In this document: piece by piece, positions 25,249 through 32,879 of the stretch
Numbering within the stretch: position 1 is the first letter of the stretch
Layout of the letters: every line of letters begins with the position of its first letter
Assembly: GCA_031546985.1 (NCBI GenBank)
Contig: JAVBJN010000031.1
Location: forward strand, 1 to 41,732
From: JAVBJN01 sp031546985
GTDB lineage: Bacteria; Bacteroidota; Bacteroidia; Chitinophagales; Chitinophagaceae
Direction of reading: 5' to 3'
DNA length: 41,732 bases
Translations under genes and position numbers: made by a program
Notes under the pieces: generated by a model
The model's database searches: none
The model's input: the letters and a program-made list of their open reading frames with translations, nothing else
What the model was told of the DNA's origin: nothing

Positions 25249-26250
25249 ATGAAACGCCTGCTTCGTTTATTCATCGTACTCGTTGTTATTCCGGGATTAC
25301 TCGTTGCCTGGATCTTTCTGCTGCCCAATAATGGCGGCACCACACACTACCTCCTTATACCCGGCAAAGCCGGTTTTGCTCAGGTAAAGGATTCTGTTCA
25401 GGGTAAGGTATCCAGCAGTTGGACTTTCAAAGTAGCCTCGCAGCTATTGGGCTACCCCTCGGCGGTAAAACCGGGCCGTTATGCCATTAAACCCGGCATG
25501 AACAACCTGCAACTGATTCGCGTGCTGCGCTCTGGCCGCCAAACCGCGGTAAAACTGGTGATCAATAAAATGCGCACCAAAGCCGAGGTAAGCGCGTTAC
25601 TGGGTTCTAAATTTGAAGCCAATGCAAGCCAGTGGAGCGCGTTACTGAACGATAATGGTTTCCTAAACAACTTTGGGGTAGATACCAACACGGCGTTAAC
25701 CGTGCTTATTCCCAACACCTACGAAATATACTGGAATACTGCGCCCGATAAGGTTTTCAAACGACTCTACAGCGAGTACCAGAAATTCTGGACACCAGAA
25801 AGATTATCGAAAGCCACACAGCAAAAACTTACGCCTGCGCAAGCCTATACCCTGGCCAGCATTGTAGAAGAAGAATCGAATTATAAGAAAGAGCGCCCCA
25901 CCATAGCCAGTGTATACCTCAACCGCCTGCATACCAATATGCGCCTGCAGGCCGACCCTACTGTAAAATATGCGGTAGGCAATTTTGAGCTTAAACGCAT
26001 TTTGCAAGGTCATACCCAAACGGTATCGCCCTACAATACTTACCTGGTTACCGGACTGCCTCCAGGCCCCATCTGCATTCCCAGCGTAAACAGTATAGAT
26101 GCGGTGCTCGACGCGCCGGCTACCACCTACCTGTATTTTTGCGCCAATGCCGATTTTAGCGGCTCACATGTGTTTGCCACCAATTATGCCGATCATATGG
26201 TTAATGCACGCAGCTTTCAGCAAGCGATGAACGACAGAAACATTAAGTAG
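25249..26250 (+). CDS. mltG: Endolytic peptidoglycan transglycosylase MltG
   Basis: The 333-residue protein has an N-terminal membrane helix (LFIVLVVIPGLLVAWIFLL), then the YceG-like domain. The key motif is YTLASIVEEESNYKKERPTIASVYLNRL, containing the catalytic Glu, followed by MRLQADPTVKYAVG and SPYNTYLVTGLPPGPICIPS, all typical. MltG cuts nascent glycan strands at the inner membrane and is thought to set glycan chain length. A TTG (25204-25206) and TAACTTTA (25222-25229) upstream could be its promoter. The next gene begins seven bases after the stop. Confidence 0.94.
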   Translation: MKRLLRLFIVLVVIPGLLVAWIFLLPNNGGTTHYLLIPGKAGFAQVKDSVQGKVSSSWTFKVASQLLGYPSAVKPGRYAIKPGMNNLQLIRVLRSGRQTAVKLVINKMRTKAEVSALLGSKFEANASQWSALLNDNGFLNNFGVDTNTALTVLIPNTYEIYWNTAPDKVFKRLYSEYQKFWTPERLSKATQQKLTPAQAYTLASIVEEESNYKKERPTIASVYLNRLHTNMRLQADPTVKYAVGNFELKRILQGHTQTVSPYNTYLVTGLPPGPICIPSVNSIDAVLDAPATTYLYFCANADFSGSHVFATNYADHMVNARSFQQAMNDRNIK

Positions 26251-26257
26251 TTTTCTA

Positions 26258-27214
26258 TTGACCAGACTTCAACATATTATTTTTTACCGTACCCCGCTGA
26301 AACACTTTATCCGGTGGTCGAAAAAGACGGTGCTGCCCGGGTTCGAGGGCGTGCCATTGTATGATGCGCTCCGTTATTTCTTTAAAGAGATCTACGGCTC
26401 TAACCTTAACGAACGCACGGCAGCCATCGCATTCAGCTTTTTACTGGCCATACCACCCATATTGCTGTTTTTGTTTACCCTGGTACCCTACCTGCCGCTG
26501 AAAAACGCGGAGCCTACCATTTACAGCATTATCCGCATTGTGGCGCCCAATTACAATACGTATGTGCTGGTTAAAAACATCGTGTACGATTTTCTGCATA
26601 CCGAGCGCACCGGCCTCTTATCGCTCAGCTTAATATTTACCCTGTTTTACGCCTCCAATGGCATGATGGGGCTCATGCGGGCTTTCGATAAAATGAACCC
26701 TGTATTTATTAAGCGCAATGGCTGGCAGCGGCGCAAAACCGCCATTAAACTCACACTCATGATGATGAGTGTTATTATCCTGGCCATCGCCGTATTTGTA
26801 TTTCCACGCATTATTGTAAACTCCTTTAGCGAGTATGTGGGCCTCTCTAAGCAAACCGGCCGGCTTATCATCAATCTCGTGGGTTGGCTCATCATCATTT
26901 GCATGCTGTTTGTAACCATTGGTATGACCTACCATTACGGCCCGGCTACCACCCGCAGGCTCAAGTTTAGCAGTCCCGGCTCTATCATGGCTACCATTAG
27001 CGTTATTACCGTAACCACCGCCTTCTTTTACCTGGCCAACAACTTTATCAATTACAACAAGATTTATGGTTCTATCGGAACAGTAATGGTTCTGATGGTT
27101 TGTATACATTTAAATGCACGCATCCTGCTGCTGGGATTTGAGCTCAACACCAGCATCCTGGTAAATGATGCGTTGCGAAAAAAAGAAACAGATGAGGATC
27201 AGGAAAACGGTTAG
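26258..27214 (+). CDS. YihY/BrkB family inner membrane protein
   Basis: The 318-residue protein has about six membrane helices and matches YihY/BrkB: LNERTAAIAFSFLLAIPPILLFLF near the N-terminus, then SLSLIFTLFYASNGMMGLMRAFDKMN and a C-terminal FYLANNFINYNKIYGSIGTVMVLMVCIHLNARILLLGFELN. Despite an old annotation as ribonuclease BN, the family is a membrane protein of unsettled function. The start is TTG 26258; it fits the family N-terminus and there is no in-frame ATG nearby. It is co-transcribed with mltG, and its end overlaps the next gene by 23 bases. Confidence 0.9.
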   Translation: MTRLQHIIFYRTPLKHFIRWSKKTVLPGFEGVPLYDALRYFFKEIYGSNLNERTAAIAFSFLLAIPPILLFLFTLVPYLPLKNAEPTIYSIIRIVAPNYNTYVLVKNIVYDFLHTERTGLLSLSLIFTLFYASNGMMGLMRAFDKMNPVFIKRNGWQRRKTAIKLTLMMMSVIILAIAVFVFPRIIVNSFSEYVGLSKQTGRLIINLVGWLIIICMLFVTIGMTYHYGPATTRRLKFSSPGSIMATISVITVTTAFFYLANNFINYNKIYGSIGTVMVLMVCIHLNARILLLGFELNTSILVNDALRKKETDEDQENG

Positions 27215-28580
27215 TGTACTGCTCACCGGCAGTGGTTTGGCTTTATTGGCAGCCTGCGGCGGTGGTACCAAAGACGAAGCGGCTCCGGCCATTAAAGCAC
27301 AGGTGACTTTTAACGAAGATATTGCACCCATTATTTTTGCCAATTGCTCGCCCTGCCACCATACCGACCAGGTGGGCCATATCGATCTTATGACCTACCA
27401 GCAGGTAAAAGAAAAAGCGCAGAGCATTGTATTTGTAACCAAAAGCCGCAAAATGCCGCCCTGGCCTGCCGATCCGCATTACATGGAGTATGCGGGGCAG
27501 AAGATACTGAGCAACGAAGAGATAGCCATGCTGGAGCAATGGACCAAAAACGGCTGCCCCGAAGGCGATGCCGCCCAAGCGCCCAAACCGCCGGTATTTG
27601 CCAAAGGCTCTATGCTGGGCGTACCCGATCTGCAACTCAAAGTGCAACCCATTTTTCTGAAAGGCGATGGCAAAGACCGTTTCCTGATGGTAAAAGTGCC
27701 CTGGGAGATAGACCGCGATACCTTTATTCACGCTATCGAATTTGTACCCGGCAACACCAAAGTGGTGCACCACGTAAATGGCGATATGGTGCAATACCAG
27801 GATGGCATGAAGAAAAATGTGTTCGAAGGCGAGCATGTGGCCGATCTTATCAACGACCCTACCGTGGTCAAGATCTACGAAAAAATGAAACTGCCCAACG
27901 ATGATGGTTCTTACCCCATCTTAACCCGGTCTGCAGTAAACTACCTCCCCGGTGTCATAGCACAGATCTACCCCGAGGGTATTGGTGGCTACAACATTAA
28001 ACGCAAAGGCGCTTTTCTCTTTAACGATATTCACTACGGTGGGTATGAAAAAGACATTTGGGACAGCTCCTATGTAAATGTGTTCTTTAGCCCTGCGCCA
28101 CCCAAGCGCCCGGTAAAAGAATTTCAGCTGGGTACTCTGGGCGTATCACCTATAGAACCAGCGCTGGTTATTCAGCCCAATGAGGTCAAAACCTTTATTA
28201 CCCGCTATACCGTACCCGATGATATTTCCATCCTTACGGTAAACCCGCATATGCACTTGCTGGGCCAAACGTTTAAGGCATATGCCCTCAAGCCCGGTGG
28301 CGATACCATTCGCCTTATTTCCATTCCCAAATGGGATTTTAACTGGCAATATTTCTATACCTTTAAGAAGATGGTACACGTCCCCAAAGGAAGCACCATT
28401 GTAGCTGAAGGTCTGTTCGACAACACCCGCAACAATCCTTACAACCCTTTTAACCCGCCGCAGGTGGTGGCCGAAAGAGAAGGAAGTATGCGCACCACCG
28501 ATGAGATGTTTCAGCTCATTATTACCTATCTCCCCTACCAGGCAGGAGATGAAAACATAAGCCTGGAAACAAAAAAATAA
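27192..28580 (+). CDS. Lipoprotein fusing a c-type heme domain to a PHM-like copper monooxygenase
   Basis: The 462-residue lipoprotein has signal ALLAAC (Cys22). Residues about 38-125 form a small cytochrome c-like domain with heme motif CSPCH (52-56) and a likely axial Met88 in RKMPPWP. Residues about 160-450 resemble copper type II ascorbate-dependent monooxygenases (PHM/DBH). All expected copper ligands seem present: His193-His194 (VVHHVNG) and His281 (NDIHYGG) for the electron-transfer copper, His353/His355 (PHMHLLG) and Met439 (TTDEMF) for the catalytic copper. Known family members hydroxylate C-H bonds using ascorbate; here the heme could deliver electrons instead, which is inference. 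Its substrate is unknown. The ATG at 27192, inside the previous gene, is chosen because it opens the signal peptide. A thioredoxin-like gene follows by six bases. Confidence 0.85.
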   Translation: MRIRKTVSVLLTGSGLALLAACGGGTKDEAAPAIKAQVTFNEDIAPIIFANCSPCHHTDQVGHIDLMTYQQVKEKAQSIVFVTKSRKMPPWPADPHYMEYAGQKILSNEEIAMLEQWTKNGCPEGDAAQAPKPPVFAKGSMLGVPDLQLKVQPIFLKGDGKDRFLMVKVPWEIDRDTFIHAIEFVPGNTKVVHHVNGDMVQYQDGMKKNVFEGEHVADLINDPTVVKIYEKMKLPNDDGSYPILTRSAVNYLPGVIAQIYPEGIGGYNIKRKGAFLFNDIHYGGYEKDIWDSSYVNVFFSPAPPKRPVKEFQLGTLGVSPIEPALVIQPNEVKTFITRYTVPDDISILTVNPHMHLLGQTFKAYALKPGGDTIRLISIPKWDFNWQYFYTFKKMVHVPKGSTIVAEGLFDNTRNNPYNPFNPPQVVAEREGSMRTTDEMFQLIITYLPYQAGDENISLETKK

Positions 28581-28586
28581 ACCCAA

Positions 28587-29210
28587 ATGAAAAAACTATT
28601 GCTCGCCTCTTTTCTTACCCTGGGCGCCGCCGCCTTTACACCTGTGCTCTCTTACGCGCAGGACGAAGTTCATGAAAGCATTGCCGTAGGCACAGCCATA
28701 CCACAGGCCAATACCGAAATGCGCACCGCCAACATGGGCAACATTACCCTGCAAAAACAAAAAGGCAAAAACGGGTTGCTGGTTATCTTCTCCTGCAACA
28801 CCTGCCCCTATGTAATTAAAATGCTCGACCGCACCAAAAGCATCATTGCCTACGCACAAAAGAACAATATTGGTGTGGTGGTAATTAACTCCAACGAAGC
28901 GCAACGCGATGGTGCAGATGCTTTTGATGCCATGAAAACATTTGCCGCTGCTAACTACAAAGTGCCTTATGCTGTAGATAACAATACCGATGTAGCCGAT
29001 GCTTTTGGCGCCAGCCGTACCCCGGAGTTTTTCCTGTTTGATAAAGAAGAAAAGCTAGCCTACAAAGGTACCATCGACGATAGCCCGCAAGATGCCGGCA
29101 AAGTAAAAGATCAATACCTCAAAAGCGCTATTGACGCGCAGGTAAAAGGCAAAGCCATTGCGGTAAACAGCACCAAATCTATCGGGTGCTCTATTAAAAG
29201 AAAATCATAA
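28587..29210 (+). CDS. Secreted thioredoxin-like (redoxin family) protein
   Basis: The 207-residue protein has a signal peptide ending near LSYAQ. The thioredoxin fold is of the peroxiredoxin-like type (GLLVIFSCNTCPYVIKML), with redox pair Cys70 and Cys73. SRTPEFFLFDKEEKLAYKGTIDD supplies the cis-Pro segment. A further Cys occurs near the C-terminus (SIGCSIKRKS). It follows the heme-copper lipoprotein by six bases and precedes a terminator. It may reduce disulfides or deliver copper or electrons to that enzyme in the periplasm; this is inference from the pairing. Confidence 0.88.
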   Translation: MKKLLLASFLTLGAAAFTPVLSYAQDEVHESIAVGTAIPQANTEMRTANMGNITLQKQKGKNGLLVIFSCNTCPYVIKMLDRTKSIIAYAQKNNIGVVVINSNEAQRDGADAFDAMKTFAAANYKVPYAVDNNTDVADAFGASRTPEFFLFDKEEKLAYKGTIDDSPQDAGKVKDQYLKSAIDAQVKGKAIAVNSTKSIGCSIKRKS

Positions 29211-29237
29211 CAGCTTACTTATACCTCTTTCCTCCAA

Positions 29238-29265
29238 AAAGTTGCCTCTACGGCAACTTTTTTTT
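29238..29265 (+). terminator. Rho-independent terminator after the thioredoxin-like gene
   Basis: AAAGTTGCC (29238-29246) pairs perfectly with GGCAACTTT (29252-29260) around five bases, followed by more T residues. It closes the run that began at mltG. Confidence 0.92.
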
Positions 29266-29555
29266 GTTTTAACCATATTTTATTAACCACTAGTTTTAAA
29301 AATTAAAATACATAGTTAGCACAACAACTAATCGTTACACAGCAAAGCTACATTCATCTTTCATAACACGTACTGCAACGCCTTTTTTCAAAGAAAAAGA
29401 GACTAAAATATCCGCTGTTTTGTATATTTTTATTCATTCGTTTAAAATCAATTTACAAAATGAACAAATGGATAATTATTCAAATAAAAGAATAATATAC
29501 TCGACTAACCACCATGTTAAGCACCGCATTTTTTAGTTAGTAAGCAACTTGCTAT
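29266..29555. other. AT-rich intergenic stretch without recognisable features
   Basis: These 290 bases are clearly more AT-rich than the neighbouring genes. I find no exact TAnnTTTG box, no RNA gene and no reading frame with support. It presumably holds the promoter of the SGNH-like gene at 29556, but I cannot place it. Confidence 0.5.
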
Positions 29556-30374
29556 ATGAAAGCCTATTTTATTGGGGGTTGCCATGTTACAGCATATCCT
29601 TATCCGGAGGAGAAAGGATTTGTGTACCAGGTAGCCCAGCAGCAGCGGATCCGTGTAAAGGAAGTAAGCGCAAATGTGAGTTTATCTCACTTAGAAGAAT
29701 CTATAGAAGAATTAAGCGATGTAAAACCCCAGGTAATTGTCTTTCAATTGGGCAATTTCGAATTCAATGGGTCATTGCAACGCATCCTGAAAATTGTTTT
29801 TAACCACACCACCAGGCGTAAGAAACCGAAGGTAACCATTCGGCAGGCCCAACCGCCGGCAGAGAAGGCTGCTGTAAACCAGGCCTATCAGACAGATGGG
29901 ATGCTGATCGATATTGATTTTGCACGCACAAAAAAAAGGCAGGCATTGCAAAACAACCAGCGCTGGTTTAAAACCAATGGCCTTACCCTGTTTTACGGGC
30001 TATTGTACATCACCGGTTTCCTGGTATTTAACCGGTATGGATCGGCTTTTAAAGCCCTCAATCAATTGCTGGCGCAATCGCCCAAAGCGTGTATTATCTT
30101 TCTCACACCATTTCCTGCCGTGGGCAGGCTCGATAACCTGTTGCGCAAACTGGGCGGCTGGGTTATGAAACGCAAAATCAGGCAGCAGGATAATGTGTAC
30201 TGGCTCGATACGCATACCTGCATTCCGGCTTCGCCACAGTATTTTGTAGACGATTCGCATTTAACAGCCGCTGGACATGCACTGCTCGCACAGCGCATTA
30301 ACAACATTATTAACCAGCATATACAACGAACGGGCTATACACGGCCCGCGGTGCTGCCTGCATTAAACCCATAA
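29556..30374 (+). CDS. Putative SGNH/GDSL-like hydrolase, divergent
   Basis: The 272-residue protein has no signal peptide. The C-terminal block VDDSHLTAAGHALLAQRI resembles the DxxH block of SGNH esterases, and KACIIFLTPFP resembles their central strand. The N-terminal nucleophile block is unusual: instead of GDS it reads YFIGGCHVTAYP, so a Cys or His stands where Ser is expected. A charged linker of about 85-125 (TTRRKKPKV...PPAEK) interrupts the fold. It could be a degenerate or non-hydrolytic member, or an acyl-carrier-type enzyme used in surface glycan modification. It stands alone between terminators and after an AT-rich gap, which may hint at transfer. Confidence 0.55.
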   Translation: MKAYFIGGCHVTAYPYPEEKGFVYQVAQQQRIRVKEVSANVSLSHLEESIEELSDVKPQVIVFQLGNFEFNGSLQRILKIVFNHTTRRKKPKVTIRQAQPPAEKAAVNQAYQTDGMLIDIDFARTKKRQALQNNQRWFKTNGLTLFYGLLYITGFLVFNRYGSAFKALNQLLAQSPKACIIFLTPFPAVGRLDNLLRKLGGWVMKRKIRQQDNVYWLDTHTCIPASPQYFVDDSHLTAAGHALLAQRINNIINQHIQRTGYTRPAVLPALNP

Positions 30375-30376
30375 CA

Positions 30377-30417
30377 AAAACGACCTGCCAAAAGCTATGC
30401 TTCCGGCAGGTCGTTTT
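30377..30417. terminator. Bidirectional terminator between convergent genes
   Basis: AAAACGACCTGCC (30377-30389) pairs perfectly with GGCAGGTCGTTTT (30405-30417). It separates the SGNH-like gene (plus) from the TlpA-like gene (minus). Confidence 0.92.
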
Positions 30418-30435
30418 CATACGTCTTACAGTACT

Positions 30436-30936
30436 CTACTCCGTATCCAGCAGGTCGTCTATTGCCTTCTGCATTTCCTCGAACCTTACCTGGCGCTCTA
30501 CAAAACGGTTGTAGTTGGCTTTTTTATACAACATCCAGGTGGCAGGAATGGAACCGCTCCATTTGGGATAGATCTTAGGAATGTATTTATTGGGATTGTC
30601 CTCATCAAGGAAAATAACTTCGTTGGCCATTTTCTGACGGCGCATAAACGACTGCAGTTTTAATGGATAATGATCCTTAAAATCGAGGCTCACCATCAGC
30701 ACTTTTACCGGAAAAGCCTGGTACACCAGTTGCAGCTCTTCCAGTTCCGGAATTTCCTGCACACAGGGCGCGCACCAGGTGGCCCAGAAATTAACCACAT
30801 AAATGGTATCTGGATTCTGAATACGCTTCAGCAGATCGGCGGCTTTATACTTGGGCAGGTCGGCCTGTATGGGCACCTGGCAGTACCCTTTTCCCCAACC
30901 CGCAGCTAAAGCCAATAAGAGTAACCATTTTTTCAT
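30436..30936 (-). CDS. TlpA-like periplasmic thioredoxin
   Basis: The 166-residue protein has a signal peptide (KKWLLLLALAAGWGKGYCQ). The thioredoxin fold carries the active site WATWCAPC (Cys55, Cys58) and ends with IPATWMLYKKANYN, which holds the cis-Pro. It should act as a thiol-disulfide reductase in the periplasm, in cytochrome maturation or thiol homeostasis. The start is placed at the ATG before the KKW signal core; an ATG nine bases upstream would also work. It is divergent from the GbsR-type regulator, with about 110 bases between the start codons. Confidence 0.85.
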   Translation of the reverse strand: MKKWLLLLALAAGWGKGYCQVPIQADLPKYKAADLLKRIQNPDTIYVVNFWATWCAPCVQEIPELEELQLVYQAFPVKVLMVSLDFKDHYPLKLQSFMRRQKMANEVIFLDEDNPNKYIPKIYPKWSGSIPATWMLYKKANYNRFVERQVRFEEMQKAIDDLLDTE

Positions 30937-30995
30937 GCTTCGCATTTTGCTGCTTAAAAATAACAGATAATCCGCGAGTTGCACCTGCCTAAATT

Positions 30996-31019
30996 AATTT
31001 TCAATATTTTTTGAAAATT
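30996..31019. promoter_or_regulatory. Palindromic operator overlapping the GbsR promoter
   Basis: AATTTTCAA (30996-31004) and TTGAAAATT (31011-31019) form a perfect nine-base inverted repeat with a six-base spacer. The right arm overlaps the -33 TTTG (31010-31013) of the regulator promoter. This is the classical place for an autorepressor. Confidence 0.65.
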
Positions 31020-31041
31020 CAGAATATTATTTTTAGCTTTG
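31010..31041 (+). promoter_or_regulatory. Promoter of the GbsR-type regulator, leaderless
   Basis: TTTG (31010-31013), 20 bases, then TAGCTTTG (31034-31041) matches both Bacteroidota boxes with ideal spacing. The final G is five bases before the ATG at 31046, so the transcript would have no 5' leader. Confidence 0.6.
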
Positions 31042-31045
31042 AATC

Positions 31046-31552
31046 ATGAAACTACAGGACGCCAGACAACAGTTTATTTCCTCCTGGGGAGCGCTTGGTA
31101 GCCAATGGGGCATTAACCGCACCATGGCCCAGATCCACGCCTTGCTCCTGGTGAGCAGCGGACCCGTAAACGCCGATTATATTATGACGGAACTGAACCT
31201 GAGCCGCGGCAATGTAAACATGAACCTGCACGACCTGATAAGCTGGGGTTTGATTGAAAAAACCATTATTCCCGGCGACCGTAAAGATTATTTTATAGCA
31301 GAAAAAGATATTTGGAAGGCGGCCATGACCATTGCCAAACAACGTAAGCAACGTGAGCTGGACCCTATGTTTAAGATACTGGACCAGCTCACCGACCTGG
31401 AAGAAGACCCGAAAGACAAAGATGTAAAACAGTTTAACGAGACCATTGCCGGCATTCAGAAATTTGCCAGCCAGGCCGACCGTATGCTGGATGGTATTAT
31501 CAAAGCCGACCAACACTGGTTTACCGGCAGCCTGCTCAAACTGTTTAAGTAA
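31046..31552 (+). CDS. GbsR/MarR-family transcriptional regulator
   Basis: The 168-residue protein has the GbsR pattern: an N-terminal helix with SSWGALGSQWGINRTMAQIHALLLVSSGPVNADYIM, a winged HTH with LNLSRGNVNMNLHDLISWGLI, and the wing residues PGDRKDYF. A C-terminal helical dimerisation part follows (LDPMFKILDQLTDLEEDPKDKDV). GbsR-like proteins act as repressors of membrane or osmolyte genes in other phyla; the ligand here is unknown. A palindrome covers its -33 box and a related ATTTTC/GAAAAT dyad lies before the next operon, so it probably controls itself and that operon. Confidence 0.88.
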   Translation: MKLQDARQQFISSWGALGSQWGINRTMAQIHALLLVSSGPVNADYIMTELNLSRGNVNMNLHDLISWGLIEKTIIPGDRKDYFIAEKDIWKAAMTIAKQRKQRELDPMFKILDQLTDLEEDPKDKDVKQFNETIAGIQKFASQADRMLDGIIKADQHWFTGSLLKLFK

Positions 31553-31574
31553 CGTATAGCATTTGCTTTACCCC

Positions 31575-31595
31575 CCGGACTTAGGTCCGGTTTTT
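31575..31595 (+). terminator. Rho-independent terminator after the GbsR-type regulator
   Basis: CCGGAC (31575-31580) pairs with GTCCGG (31585-31590) around TTAG, followed by TTTTT. It makes the downstream membrane-protein genes a separate transcript. Confidence 0.82.
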
Positions 31596-31615
31596 AAAAG
31601 CCTTATAATTTCATT

Positions 31616-31628
31616 ATTTTCTGAAAAT
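31616..31628. promoter_or_regulatory. Candidate second operator before the membrane-protein operon
   Basis: ATTTTC-T-GAAAAT is a perfect dyad 19 bases before the start codon at 31648. It shares the ATTTTC/GAAAAT half-sites with the palindrome at 30996-31019, although the half-site spacing differs (1 base against 10). No exact -7 box is seen between it and the gene. Confidence 0.4.
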
Positions 31629-31647
31629 ACCAAATTTACAGTAAATC

Positions 31648-32064
31648 ATGTTACCCACCCACCCCAATGCTCCCGATCGCCGCCCCGCTAAAGTTTTTGA
31701 CGTAGCAGGACAGTTGCTCATGCTGGCCGTTCCTGTTATAATGGCCGTTTACCACCAACGATGGGGACGAATCATGATGGCTTACCCGGCCATAGGCATC
31801 TGGCAGTTTGCAAGTCTTAGTGCACATGCAGTTTGGGGCACCGGCACCACCTACCGCCAGGCACATCGCAGGGTAGCACAGTGGGTTATCTTTCTCTATT
31901 GCGGGCTAACGGCCATAGCCACTTGTTATAGTTGGGTTGCCCTGTTTGTGGCCATACACCTTTGGTTTTATATCGGCCCTTTCTTTTACCTCTGGTATTT
32001 CTGGATTTGCCTCGAAGAAGTGCAAGCAATGGCCAAACCATCTAACCCCGAATCTAAACAGTAA
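31648..32064 (+). CDS. Four-helix membrane protein, paralogue of the next gene
   Basis: The 138-residue protein has four hydrophobic segments (about 20-35, 45-65, 76-90, 96-120). Conserved positions include GIWQFASLSAHAV, the charged loop RQAHRRVAQW and the C-terminal GPFFYLWYFWICLEE. I do not recognise a named family. It shares an evident pattern with the following protein (IWQF-SL--H-V, R--HR-V, WY-WIC--E), so the two arose by duplication. Four bases separate them. It is the first gene of the probably GbsR-controlled operon ending with the TIGR01777 epimerase. A role in the inner membrane is likely; nothing more can be said. Confidence 0.8.
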   Translation: MLPTHPNAPDRRPAKVFDVAGQLLMLAVPVIMAVYHQRWGRIMMAYPAIGIWQFASLSAHAVWGTGTTYRQAHRRVAQWVIFLYCGLTAIATCYSWVALFVAIHLWFYIGPFFYLWYFWICLEEVQAMAKPSNPESKQ

Positions 32065-32067
32065 CCG

Positions 32068-32511
32068 ATGCTGGTAAGAACAAAACAAATAGACATGATC
32101 GGGCAGATCGCCATGGTGGCCGCTGCCGCGCTTGTAACCGGATACTATTTTTCTTTTTACCGCCATTACATCATTCCAAAGTTCAATGTCGAAATACTGG
32201 CCTCCTTTTTAGTAATCGGATACATTGTGCTGGCTATCTGGCAATTTTTGAGCCTGCTGGTACACACAGTTACCAGACCACAACCCCGGCACCCGCACCG
32301 CAAGGTTATGGAATGCATCATATTTACTTACCTCATTCTATTGCTGGTCTCCTCATATGCCTTTCCCGCATTAGCCGTTATACTCGTTCTCATCTGGTTT
32401 TTTACCGGGTCTGTGCCTCATACCTGGTATATGTGGATCTGCATTCGGGAGCTCAAACTGCTACAACAAAACAAACCCGCATCTTTTTACCCTCCAAACA
32501 TACAATCATGA
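32068..32511 (+). CDS. Four-helix membrane protein, paralogue of the preceding gene
   Basis: The 147-residue protein has four hydrophobic segments. The shared pattern with its neighbour is AIWQFLSLLVHTV, then RHPHRKVMECIIFTYLI and HTWYMWICIRELK. The conserved His of the second helix, the R-HR cytoplasmic loop and the WY-WIC-E end are kept in both, suggesting a functional pair, perhaps a heterodimer. No family name is known to me. Its last four bases (ATGA) overlap the start of the next gene, indicating translational coupling. Confidence 0.8.
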   Translation: MLVRTKQIDMIGQIAMVAAAALVTGYYFSFYRHYIIPKFNVEILASFLVIGYIVLAIWQFLSLLVHTVTRPQPRHPHRKVMECIIFTYLILLLVSSYAFPALAVILVLIWFFTGSVPHTWYMWICIRELKLLQQNKPASFYPPNIQS

Positions 32512-32867
32512 ACTACATCATTCCTTCTTACATCATCTACCTGGTTATTACCATTGGTCTCACCATCTGGGTAGCCCGCACCCTGTTCCGCAACGGCAAA
32601 GTATTTCTGATGGATATTTTTCATGGCAATACCAACCTGGCCGATGCAGTAAACAACCTGTTGCTCGTAGGCTTTTACCTGATCAATGTAGGTTATGCCG
32701 TGCGCACCCTTAAAATCATAGGCACGGTGCCCGATATGCAAAGCATGATAGAAGTGCTGAGTGTAAAACTGGGTATCATTATCCTTATTCTGGGCGGCAT
32801 GCACTTCCTCAATATGTTTATCTTCTTCCGCCTGCGCAAAAGAGCCATTACCGAATACAACCGTTAA
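32508..32867 (+). CDS. Small conserved integral membrane protein
   Basis: The 119-residue protein has three hydrophobic helices: MNYIIPSYIIYLVITIGLTI, then after ARTLFRNGKVFLMDIFHGNTNLADAVNN a second (LLLVGFYLINVGYAV), and a third (IIILILGGMHFLNMFIFF). The loop with DIFHGN-N-LADAVN is distinctive and I have seen similar proteins in several phyla without function. The start is the ATG overlapping the previous stop; a longer frame upstream lies inside the previous gene. It precedes the epimerase by 12 bases. Confidence 0.8.
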   Translation: MNYIIPSYIIYLVITIGLTIWVARTLFRNGKVFLMDIFHGNTNLADAVNNLLLVGFYLINVGYAVRTLKIIGTVPDMQSMIEVLSVKLGIIILILGGMHFLNMFIFFRLRKRAITEYNR

Positions 32868-32879
32868 TACCGAACCGTT

